A stretch of DNA of 64,000 nucleotides from Stereocaulon alpinum (taxonomy: Eukaryota; Ascomycota; Lecanoromycetes; Lecanorales; Stereocaulaceae), in assembly GCA_018257865.1 (NCBI GenBank), contig JAEUBA010000028.1, positions 269,202-333,201 on the forward strand, read 5' to 3'. The position numbers were made by a program, and so were the translations under genes. The notes under the pieces were generated by a model. The model ran no database searches and was not told the origin of the DNA. It was given only the letters and a program-made list of their open reading frames with translations. This document shows, piece after piece, positions 23,031-31,174 of this stretch (positions are counted from its first letter, which is position 1; each line of letters begins with the position of its first letter).

Positions 23031-23050
23031 GGGTAGGGGTAGGGGTAGGG
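23024..23050. repeat. GGGGTA tandem repeat (telomere-like), four and a half units
   Basis: Four perfect GGGGTA units plus GGG span the stop codon of the secreted-protein gene (TAG at 23028-23030). The unit resembles but is not identical to the TTAGGG telomere repeat of filamentous fungi. Confidence 0.92.
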
Positions 23051-23848
23051 TGCTTGCAGTGGCCGATATTCGCAGAGACCCTCGCGACGTGCGGCTGGTG
23101 TGAGTGGGACCTGATGTTTTCGAGGGAGGCTCGGCTAGTGTGAGAACAAGAAGGGTCTGAGTCTTGCGGTAGGTGATGCTGTGAGATCGAGTCCTTTCTC
23201 GAACTGCTTTGTTCCGAAATCTTATATCATTCCCAGTCTGCGAGTTCAAGGCTTAGTGGAACCACGACATGTTCTTTTGCAGATTCCATGACTCAGTCAA
23301 AGTCCCGGGAAAAGAGAGGCTATACATACACTCAATTTGAGCTCTACTGGGCCTCACTACGTCATTGATTAAGTCGATTGTCACCACATCCAACCTTGAA
23401 GTAGCTGATAGTAGCTAATCCCAGCTTTTTCACGACTTCATTGTCATTTGCTTCGAATGAATTCACTAGTCCGTTGATTGCAAGCTCGTGGTGACATCCT
23501 ACAGAGATGACTAGGGGTTTTGACTGGAAAAGTTAAAAGCACAACAAGTCTGAGGATGATTATTTCGTTCCTCAATGCTACATGGCCAATCTGAGTGCGA
23601 GTGCGAAGTTCAAAGTCCTTTGTCCCTTTCGGATTTCGACTTTTGTCCAATTGTCGTCTCATCACAAAGGGACATTCGAACGTTCCCTTGTTGGCTTTCA
23701 TAGATTATTAGCTTACGTACCGGTCTTGTCTCGACATCCAATAGGCAATTGCACATTCATACCTCAATAAGCGAATACATAAAACCTTCACCCTACTCCC
23801 ATTCCGCAAGATCCAACAACTAACCCATTCTCGCAAATACAGACCATC
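23031..23848. other. Intergenic stretch between the two secreted-protein loci
   Basis: No gene is supported. The antisense ORF 22608-23249 runs across the secreted-protein gene and is a shadow. The 60 bases before 23849 are C/A-rich, which suits a promoter. Confidence 0.4.
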
Positions 23849-24271
23849 ATGCACTTCCTCGCCCCACTCCTAGCCTCCATCGCAAGCCTCACCAACGCCG
23901 GCGAGATGCAAATACCCGACTTCTCTGGAAAAGACGCAGAACCGAACGCCAATCCCGCACCACCCGCCGCCGGAGCACCAGCCTAGGGCACAGTCACCAG
24001 CTTCTTCGGCGGTACAAATTGCCCTTCCAATACCGGAGGACGAGTGCTAGACGCCGAACCCGGCTTTTGCACTAAGAACACCACTTACGCTGCTGGAGAC
24101 CTTGTGATTGTGGATTTTGGCACAGGGACCGCTGCGTTTGCTAATGTCACTTTCTTTACGGACAATGAATTTCAGACTGCGGGGACTATGGCGCCGGCGG
24201 ACAAGGAAAGTCAAGGTAGTGGTTGTGTTATACTTGACGAGATCATCAATAGCTTTCAGTCTACTGCTTGA
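23849..24271 (+). pseudogene. Small secreted protein gene interrupted by one in-frame TAG
   Basis: An ATG at 23849 begins a signal-peptide-like sequence (MHFLAPLLASIASLTNAG) and a Pro/Ala-rich stretch, then meets TAG at 23984-23986. The same frame continues without another stop for 94 codons to TGA at 24271, with protein-like composition (TSFFGGTNCPSNTGG, DLVIVDFGTGTAAFANVTFF) and three cysteines. No GT occurs between the start and the TAG, so a canonical intron cannot remove it. A rare GC-AG intron starting at GCAAGC and ending on this TAG is conceivable. A single C-to-T change (CAG to TAG) would explain the break and fits RIP-type or ordinary mutation. Function is unknown. Confidence 0.62.
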
Positions 24272-25129
24272 TCGGGGCTTGTTAGGGGTCGAGAAATTGG
24301 ACGATGCTTTTGGACACTCCGTTAGGGAAGATTGTCGGCACTATCCTTACACGTGCTGCTTGCTGTTGGTCAAAGGCAATACTGGACCTGATTAACGGTA
24401 TTGCACACACCTCCTCGAACTAGATTAGTGGGGAAACTTTCATCATCTGCTCCAGAGTCTGTCCATCTTTCTTTCTGAGAACCTTGCCTCTATTGCTCAT
24501 ATGCTAACTCGGAAAAGCTAACGCAGGTCGTCCAAGACGAGGTGGCTCTGCTCCATAAGTGATATTTCCAGCATTCTCGCCAGTACCACATCTCATCTAT
24601 CCTCAGGATATGGGTCCCCCACCACTTTCTCCGAGGGTCATTTGCTCGTGCGTGGGCACTTGACCTGACAACGAACGAGCAACGTATATATGAAGAATAT
24701 GATGCTCTCTCCTTATGTCAATTAATACCAGACAGGCTGAAACACTTTCTGCACCAAGAGATCTAAAACTTGACGTTCATCTGACGTCTACTTGGTACCA
24801 TATCCTGTTCTTGTGGCCCGTGTGACAGGTCCCAATGGCATTTAAAGGGTAGCACACAGAGTATCCGTCAGAGGCGATGGTCCAAGAGACCAATCAGACA
24901 CGGTGGTGTACCTGTCAAGGAGCACAACGAGTGCATCTTTATCTTGTGATCCCTACAGCTTGCCACTGCCACCGGAAAGCGCATGATGGGTCATGATAGT
25001 CCTGTTCAAAGGAAGCTTCTACTCAACGTCTGAATCATCCAAACAACGCGTCAAACCTTGAAGACCTTTGTAAGAACAACAAACCCTACTCCATTTCATA
25101 CACCTCCCACATACCCAAAAACCACCACA
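24272..25129. other. Intergenic stretch
   Basis: I see no gene or clear element here. The end should be the promoter of the first zinc-finger-like paralogue. Confidence 0.4.
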
Positions 25130-25798
25130 ATGACATCGCCAGGTCCAATGTCCCAACCCATCCACGGCTGGCCATTCATCTGGTACGATCTCAACGGGAG
25201 CATCCCCTGCCCAGCCCGACACTGCACCCAAGTCTTCGACACCCGCATGCAATGGACTCGGCGACGGCAACACTTCAAAAACGAATGGGGCCGGCGGGAA
25301 GAAGTCGCAGAGACGTACACAGACCATCAAATGCTCTTGCTGTTCATGGAACAGGAACAATGTCCACACTGCGAATGGGCTATTAGGAGTTCGAAGCAGG
25401 ATATTACAGCTTTGTTTGATCATGAACATGTAGCGCACGAAAAGTCAGACACGACTGATATCAATGGATTCGTGAGGCTGGTTAGACGGCAGGCGTTGGG
25501 ACAACTTGGTCAACAGGCTCAGGAACTCGTGTTTTGGCGCTTTTGCCAGAAGCTCAAGGCGCATAAGGATTTTGCAATGATTTGCCTATTCCTCGGACAT
25601 GACAAAGACGAGATACCGATTCCTGTCGCTAACACGCTTTTGTTGAATCGCCTGTCTGGACAGAACGTGTTTTATCCGATTTCGCCCGAGGACTTTTTGA
25701 TGCACCTTGAGCCCACGAATAGTCAAGAGGAGAAAGATTTGCGCTGGCCGGAGATATGGGATGATCTGAGGGAAGCTTACAGCAAGGGATGGATGTGA
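25130..25798 (+). CDS. Zinc-finger-like tandem paralogue 1, unknown function
   Basis: An intronless gene of 222 residues starts at the ATG at 25130, which has a fungal-type context (CACAATGAC) and aligns with the starts of the two paralogues that follow. Layout: GWPFIWYD at 13-20; a first Cys/His module C27-x4-C32-x15-H48, with a conserved TDH at 64-66 as possible fourth ligand; a second module C78-x2-C81-x16-H98-x4-H103 preceding DINGFVRLVR; a variable middle; and a C-terminal box SPEDFLMHLEP followed by EIWDDLREAY. No signal peptide, no transmembrane helix. The double Cys/His modules suggest zinc binding and perhaps nucleic-acid or protein contact, but no known family was recognised. It is the first of three head-to-tail copies. 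Confidence 0.8.
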   Translation: MTSPGPMSQPIHGWPFIWYDLNGSIPCPARHCTQVFDTRMQWTRRRQHFKNEWGRREEVAETYTDHQMLLLFMEQEQCPHCEWAIRSSKQDITALFDHEHVAHEKSDTTDINGFVRLVRRQALGQLGQQAQELVFWRFCQKLKAHKDFAMICLFLGHDKDEIPIPVANTLLLNRLSGQNVFYPISPEDFLMHLEPTNSQEEKDLRWPEIWDDLREAYSKGWM

Positions 25799-26166
25799 TA
25801 AGTATTTGATAGGCCTTGAGCTCGGAGTTGTAGCGTTGCGTATCAAAAGTTGGGCATTGGTAGTTCTCAATGTTGGAGAGATCCTCTGAGGCATAGATGA
25901 TAGTTGTAATTAGCCTTGTTCTTCATGCGTATGGCAAAGCCTTGAGTTTATATTCCGAGATCGTGACTGCTGTACGAAGCAACATCGTCAGATTTCGCTC
26001 CTTCCGACATGTCGCTAACCCATCATTCGTTGCTTCTTTGAAACTTATGCTGATCACAAAATCCCGTCCTGGTTTTGTTCCTCAATTTACCAGACTACAA
26101 CTTCTTATAAACCGCGTTCCAGTATAGCATCATCTCCACTATCTCACCTTGCTACATCAGCTCAGG

Positions 26167-26865
26167 ATGACCAAACAACTTCGATGGCCGGACTCATGGT
26201 ACGACAGCACAGACACCCTGAAATGCACAGCGCGAGGCTGCTCTCATCGCTTCCACAACACCTACTCGATGGGAGCACGGGCGAAACATTGGGCTTGCCC
26301 AATCCCGGCCAATGTACCTGACTCCCTAGAGACCGAAACAGACCATAACATCTTGCTGCTCCTCAATCAACAAACCCAGTGCCCTCAATGCAGTGTCTCA
26401 ATCGACCTAACTTCCTCGTCGAAGGTGGGCTCTAGCAAGCGTGTCGACATTAGACGCCTATTCGAACATGAACAACAAGGACATGGAACAGACAATACGA
26501 CTACAATTGACGGATTTGTAAGGCTGGTAAGGCAGCGGCGTCTACAGGATCTCAACATGCAAGCCGCCGCTGAACCATTCGTCTTTAGGCGTCTTCTGCA
26601 GGAAATCCAGAAAACACAGCAATACTCTTTGGTTCTTGAGGTTGCTTACATACTAATTATTCCGGGCGGAGACGTTCACCGTGATAACGTTGCGAGCGTT
26701 CTTGCGTTGAACCGGCCTCTAGGAGAACAACAACACTGGGCTATCAGCCCCGAGGAGTTCCTGATGCATCTTAAGCCTGACCCGGACAACGTGTTGCAAG
26801 TTGGGTATAACTGGAAGCAAGCATGGGATGATCTGAGGGCCGCTTACCGGGAGGGACGGATTTGA
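26167..26865 (+). CDS. Zinc-finger-like tandem paralogue 2, unknown function
   Basis: An intronless gene of 232 residues, ATG at 26167 (an upstream in-frame TTG at 26149 was not used). It shares the order of motifs with its neighbours: RWPDSWYD near the N-terminus; C20-x4-C25-x15-H41 and TDH at 58-60; C72-x2-C75 followed, after a Ser/Lys-rich insertion not found in the other copies, by FEHEQQGH; then TIDGFVRLVRQRRL; and finally SPEEFLMHLKPDPDN and AWDDLRAAYREGRI. The Cys and His positions are kept although the surrounding sequence has diverged widely, which argues for selection on the metal sites. Directly after its stop codon the last codons are echoed by a short duplicate (26868-26895). Confidence 0.8.
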   Translation: MTKQLRWPDSWYDSTDTLKCTARGCSHRFHNTYSMGARAKHWACPIPANVPDSLETETDHNILLLLNQQTQCPQCSVSIDLTSSSKVGSSKRVDIRRLFEHEQQGHGTDNTTTIDGFVRLVRQRRLQDLNMQAAAEPFVFRRLLQEIQKTQQYSLVLEVAYILIIPGGDVHRDNVASVLALNRPLGEQQHWAISPEEFLMHLKPDPDNVLQVGYNWKQAWDDLRAAYREGRI

Positions 26866-27321
26866 ACGATCGCTTACCGGCAAGGATGGTGGTGAAAGGC
26901 ACGCAGTCCACAGAAGATGAATGGAGCTTTGGGGTACAGCCTCACCATACAAGTATGCAATAGGAGTTAATGAAAATATTCGTACCTGTACCTGGTGCAT
27001 CTCTTCGTGTTAGGATATTTGCAGTAGCGAAAGACTTATGGTAGCTCACTAGTGCGAGAAGAAGCGCCCAGCCCCGATCTCATTGCTTGCGCGACCGACA
27101 TGGGAGGGCCAATATCCTTGTGTAACTGTTAGTGATGTCGATATGTGAAACACAGATGGCACATGCATCGAGGTTACACAATCTATCCTTGGCATCTGGT
27201 GACCCACGTTGTTCTGCCTCTACCACCCAATCGCTGTACAACCTCATCAACCGCTCTGAAATAACACAACCTCTCCTCAACCTTTCCGCACATTCTCTCA
27301 ACTGTCGAAACCAACCACACA
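26866..27321. other. Spacer between paralogues 2 and 3, with a terminal duplicate
   Basis: The segment beginning CGCTTACCGGCAAGGATGG at about 26871 repeats, with changes, the last codons of paralogue 2 (CGCTTACCGGGAGGGACGG, about 26843). The rest, like the 368-base spacer 25799-26166 between paralogues 1 and 2, shows nothing definite beyond a C/A-rich leader before the ATG. Confidence 0.5.
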
Positions 27322-27987
27322 ATGACCGGCACACGCACACTCACATCCATCCCAGGCTGGCCATTTTCCTGGTATGATTCGAAAGGCAACATACCCTGCC
27401 CGGCCCGCGGCTGCTCCAAGGTCTTCAACAGCCTTCAAAGCATTTCCGGGAGAGTCGCACACTGGGAAGCTGAAGCAAATTTGCATGAAACAAATACAGA
27501 CCATCATATTCTGCTCCTCCAAGACTGCCTAGAGACCTGTCCCTACTGTGGCTGGGCTCCTAGCACCCGGGAAAAGGTCAAAGACCTCTTCGATCACGAG
27601 CTTTCGCACCATGGCACCCAAAACACAACACACATTGATGGCTTTGTCACGCTAGTGAGGCAAAGACGACTCGGAGCTCTTGGAGACCGAGCGGCAGAGC
27701 CCGTCTTCCAGCGCTTGATGCAACAACTCGCAATGTCGCCATGCCTCGGAAACATACTCGACTTCTGCCCGCTTACCTACGACGAAAAGTTCCAAATGAG
27801 CCCTGAGATTCAGATAGTCGTACGTGGATCTGTGAGACCGTACGGAGCACCTGTGAATTATCCCGTTCGTCCAGAGAGTTTCTTGTTGCTGCTTGAGCCG
27901 GATCCGGATAATCCGGTGCATAAAGAGTTGCGATGGCAAGAGACCTGGGATTATTTTAGGGCTGAGTATGCTAGCGGGCGGATCTGA
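27322..27987 (+). CDS. Zinc-finger-like tandem paralogue 3, unknown function
   Basis: An intronless gene of 221 residues, ATG at 27322 in the context CACAATGAC, as in paralogue 1. Motif order is the same: GWPFSWYD at 12-19; C26-x4-C31-x15-H47 with TDH at 59-61; C73-x2-C76-x15-H92-x3/4-H96/H97; IDGFVTLVRQRRL; then a C-terminal FLLLLEPDPDN and TWDYFRAEYASGRI. PCPARGCSKVF is close to PCPARHCTQVF in paralogue 1, so copies 1 and 3 are nearer in the first module, while copies 2 and 3 share VRQRRL and EPDPDN-type ends. This mosaic similarity suggests past gene conversion. No known domain was recognised. Confidence 0.8.
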   Translation: MTGTRTLTSIPGWPFSWYDSKGNIPCPARGCSKVFNSLQSISGRVAHWEAEANLHETNTDHHILLLQDCLETCPYCGWAPSTREKVKDLFDHELSHHGTQNTTHIDGFVTLVRQRRLGALGDRAAEPVFQRLMQQLAMSPCLGNILDFCPLTYDEKFQMSPEIQIVVRGSVRPYGAPVNYPVRPESFLLLLEPDPDNPVHKELRWQETWDYFRAEYASGRI

Positions 27988-28473
27988 TGAGCATAAGGCT
28001 CAATAGATGGCATAACACTTGCATAGCGAGCGGTGTTGCACATGGCAAAGGGTGACTGAAAAACAAAGATCCAGAGCTGCCTTCTTGGCCTGTCCTATTA
28101 GCGATAAAGATACCTTAGCAGTAGGTGAAGCGTTGATACGTAAATATGTTTTAGAGTAGAATTCCTAGCAGTCGGAATTGGAATGTCAGCATGCAGCAAC
28201 AATGGACGTTGTTGCGCTTCTGTGAGCAACTTTGGAAAGAAGTTGCGCGGTTGCCCAATTAAATTGTCATGTATCTCTTCGCAGATTCACATCTTTTGGG
28301 TGCAACTTTGCAAGCCAGAATTCTCCAGCTCTTCACCAACATTCAAGTTGCATTTGTACTAACACGAACGAGAAAGAATGGGGAGGATACGATCCCATAC
28401 TGGACCAGGATATAAAATTCCCAAGATGATATGATTCAAGCTGTGCTTGGTCATTCGAGAGTTTTGTTACGAC
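27988..28473. other. Intergenic region between convergent genes
   Basis: I see nothing beyond the expected 3' regions of paralogue 3 (plus) and threonine synthase (minus). Confidence 0.5.
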
Positions 28474-30144
28474 TCACGATGTCTGCCTCGAAGCAACACG
28501 AGAGCGTATCATCTCCCTCAACCCCTCAATTCCGTCACTCTTCTTCACGTCTGTAACCCGTCGTGGCAGCTTCTCGAGCCCTACAAACTGATCTGGCAGC
28601 ACATCTTCAAACCTGAACCCCTTCTCCTTCTCCAATGCCTCCGTGACTGCACTAGAGAACTTCGCGGGATGAGCGGTTGCCAGTGCGATATGGTGCGTCT
28701 CTGGTGGTGGTGCTCTTTCAATTGAACGAAGTGCTGCAGCGACACCAATAGCAGAGTGTGGATCTAGGATATAGTGTCCGTTCTTTGCGATACCCGTAGT
28801 ACCTTGGGAGCGCCCCTCCTTGGCTGCTGGAGTCTCGACAGAGTAGATGTCACGTATGATTGCCAAAGTCTCCTTATCGGACACTCTTTCACTCTCGAAA
28901 TCAAGCTTCGCCGCTTGTAAAAGTTGAGGCTGAACACTAAACCCACCACTAGACTTGAGCTCCTCTAACCACCCCTTGACCATCCGTCCGGCGATCTTCC
29001 GTTGTTGTTCGAGGGGACCTAGACTGTGTACTTGAAATGCAAGGAACCACAGCAGGCGCTCGAAGTTACTGCTTACCAGAATGTCCATGGCGGGGCTGAG
29101 GGTTCCCTTGACACCATCCTCATCTGCTTTGACGCCATCTTCAGGAATACCACCGTTCGCCTCACGACCATGAACAGGCTTCTTTTCGTAGTAGCCGGTC
29201 CTCCAAAAGCGGTGAAGAATGTCGTTCTCGTTAGTTGCGATGACTAACTTTTCGATTGGAAGGCCCATGCGTTTCGCAAAAAAGCCGGCGAGGATGTCAC
29301 CGAAATTCCCAGTGGGTACCACAAAACGGATCTTGGAAGCTGAAGTGATCTTGCCAGACTTGATGAGCGAGGCATAGGCATGAAAATAGTACGTTATTTG
29401 CGCCAAAATACGGGCCCAATTGATGGAGTTCACTGCGGCTAGCTTGTGGGTCTTGTTCATGTCGGCATCGCCAAACAGTGCTTTGACGAAATCCTGGCAA
29501 TCGTCGAAGCTGCCATCAACTGCCAGATTGTGCACGTTGTCGTCTAGGACGGATGTCATCTGGGCTTCTTGCACTGGGCTTACTCGGCCTTTCGGAAACA
29601 TGATCATTACAGAAACGTCTTTCTTGCCTCGGAGGCCGTAAATTGCTGCAGATCCAGTGTCGCCGCTGGTAGCACCGATCACAGTAAGGTGCTCGCGCTG
29701 CGCCCCAGTTTTGCCTTCATTCCGTCTCAGGAGGAAGTACTCGAACAAGTTCCCTAAGAATTGCAGAGCCACATCTTTGAACGCGAAAGTAGGACCGTGG
29801 AAGAGCTCGAGAAGATAGAGTTGCTTTCCCTCATCCAATGTCACAATAGGTGTGACGTCTGGTGACCGGAACACTGACTTGGAGTACGAGCTGTGGACAA
29901 TGTTTCTGAGGTCGTTGGGTGGGATCTCGCTTGGACTGATGTATTTCGAAAAGATCTGATAGGCCAATTCCTCGAAAGACCAATTAGTCCAGTCGTCGGG
30001 TACTTCTCCCAATAACGGGATCTTCTGAGGAAGGAAGAGACCCCCATCGGGAGCGAGCCCCTGAAGGACAACCTCCTCAAAGGTACAATCGTAGGAACCG
30101 CCCCTACTACTGAGATACTTCTGCGAAGGGATATGTGAAGTCAT
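28474..30144 (-). CDS. THR4: Threonine synthase
   Basis: A PLP-dependent enzyme that converts O-phosphohomoserine to threonine and phosphate, the last step of threonine synthesis in the cytosol. The gene is intronless and encodes 556 residues, a little longer than yeast Thr4. The N-terminus has the family opening SQKYLSSRGG. The PLP lysine is in HGPTFAFKDVALQ (Lys at about 123). The phosphate-binding loop GATSGDTGSAA is at about 157-167, and AAVNSINWARILAQITYY and PTGNFGDILAG are also present. A Gly/Ala-rich spacer and an extended C-terminal part follow, with no missing catalytic residue noticed. It is divergent from the UPF0390 gene with 391 bases between the starts. Confidence 0.97.
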   Translation of the reverse strand: MTSHIPSQKYLSSRGGSYDCTFEEVVLQGLAPDGGLFLPQKIPLLGEVPDDWTNWSFEELAYQIFSKYISPSEIPPNDLRNIVHSSYSKSVFRSPDVTPIVTLDEGKQLYLLELFHGPTFAFKDVALQFLGNLFEYFLLRRNEGKTGAQREHLTVIGATSGDTGSAAIYGLRGKKDVSVMIMFPKGRVSPVQEAQMTSVLDDNVHNLAVDGSFDDCQDFVKALFGDADMNKTHKLAAVNSINWARILAQITYYFHAYASLIKSGKITSASKIRFVVPTGNFGDILAGFFAKRMGLPIEKLVIATNENDILHRFWRTGYYEKKPVHGREANGGIPEDGVKADEDGVKGTLSPAMDILVSSNFERLLWFLAFQVHSLGPLEQQRKIAGRMVKGWLEELKSSGGFSVQPQLLQAAKLDFESERVSDKETLAIIRDIYSVETPAAKEGRSQGTTGIAKNGHYILDPHSAIGVAAALRSIERAPPPETHHIALATAHPAKFSSAVTEALEKEKGFRFEDVLPDQFVGLEKLPRRVTDVKKSDGIEGLREMIRSRVASRQTS

Positions 30145-30535
30145 GGCGAGGGATCGGGCTACGAGACAACTAAGACGCTTGAACTGTCAGCATTGCAGCA
30201 TCACCCCATAAGCCCCAGTTCAATTCTGCAGTATGGAGGGTACTTGGTACCTTTGCTTTGCTTATAAGATTCTGTTAACGAGACCATTGTGTGGGACTCC
30301 AATTGAACTAGCCATCCACTAGTCTCTTAGACGGGGTATGAATTAGAGTATTCTATTCACGCATGAGGTAAGATCAATCACAACTCACTGGCGTTTGGAC
30401 AAAATCTGTGCGCTAGGGTTAAATCCGAGATAGTCCGGAGATAGCAAGATCTTAACCCACGTTCTTCTGACAGTGTCTTGCATTGGAAAAAAAAATCGAA
30501 CCGTTCAGTTTCCTTTATATTCCCTGATTCTCATC
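30145..30535. promoter_or_regulatory. Shared divergent promoter, threonine synthase/UPF0390
   Basis: A 391-base region separates the two divergent start codons and must contain both promoters. I looked for a Gcn4/CpcA-type TGACTCA site, expected for an amino-acid gene, and did not see one. Confidence 0.6.
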
Positions 30536-30939
30536 ATGGCTCAAGGCGCCATCAAGAAGAGCAAGAGCACACCCTCTTCATCGAGGCGGTAAGGCCCATG
30601 CCCTTTCTCCGCCTTGATATGCCTGTAGCTAACGCCCAGGAAGACCTTCAGCGCTGGGCCCTAAAAAAGGCCAAAGGACGATCGCGCCGAAGAAGAAGAA
30701 TCTTGTGACTCAGAAGAAATTTTCGAAAGTCTGTGGCCCCTGCATCCACTACAGGCTGGCTTCTTTGGGATGACACTTGCTGATACTGTGGGGACTGGCA
30801 GAAATACACCTCGGGCTTGATTGGGAAGACCGAGAGAAACCTGGCTGAGAAAGCTGGTCATTTAGAGATGCTTGGGGGCGGGAAGAAGAAGGCTGTCGAA
30901 GAGAAAGGCGAAGGGAAGAAGGGAAAGAGTGGGAGGTAA
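30536..30939 (+). CDS. UPF0390/DUF2462 small basic protein
   Basis: Three exons, 30536-30588, 30644-30728 and 30802-30939, give 91 residues. The N-terminus MAQGAIKKSK and the pieces GPKKGQRTIAPKKKN and TERNLAEKAGHLEML are typical of the UPF0390 family (human C19orf53 homologue), small Lys-rich proteins of unclear, probably nucleolar, role. Intron 1 has a CTAAC branch site and a tandem acceptor CAGGAAG: only the AAG acceptor at 30643 keeps the family frame, whereas the stronger CAG at 30639 would hit a stop 8 codons later. Intron 2 uses an unusual donor (GTCTGT) but a good GGCAG acceptor, and the join K-K-YTSGL is right for the family. The C-terminus is a Lys/Gly/Glu-rich tail. Confidence 0.85.
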
Positions 30940-31174
30940 TTGAGCTGTCGATTATTGCCATCTGGACAAGATTGCGAGGGCTATGTCTGCGTTATTCACA
31001 CGCATAGCGCTGGAGTTGCATCGATAAAGACATACACTGTCGAGATGCTGCTTATGATACCAACGCTAGCGTACAAACGTATCAACGGAAAGACGAATAC
31101 CATGTCGGTAACGGATAACGCCTTGGTACCAGCCGCCAGCTGAGCTTGCTTTGAACAAAAGATAAACGAGGCTT

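Noticed and set aside
22608..23249. 213-codon minus-strand ORF
   Set aside because: Begins at a non-ATG codon, Arg/Ser/Thr-rich, antisense to the secreted-protein gene that has a signal peptide and cysteines.
23849..24271. Functional gene with a spliced-out TAG
   Set aside because: No GT occurs between the ATG and the TAG, so a canonical intron is impossible; only a rare GC-AG intron remains.
30640..30728. Frameshift in the UPF0390 gene
   Set aside because: With the CAG acceptor the frame seems broken by one base, but the AAG acceptor four bases later restores it without any change to the sequence.
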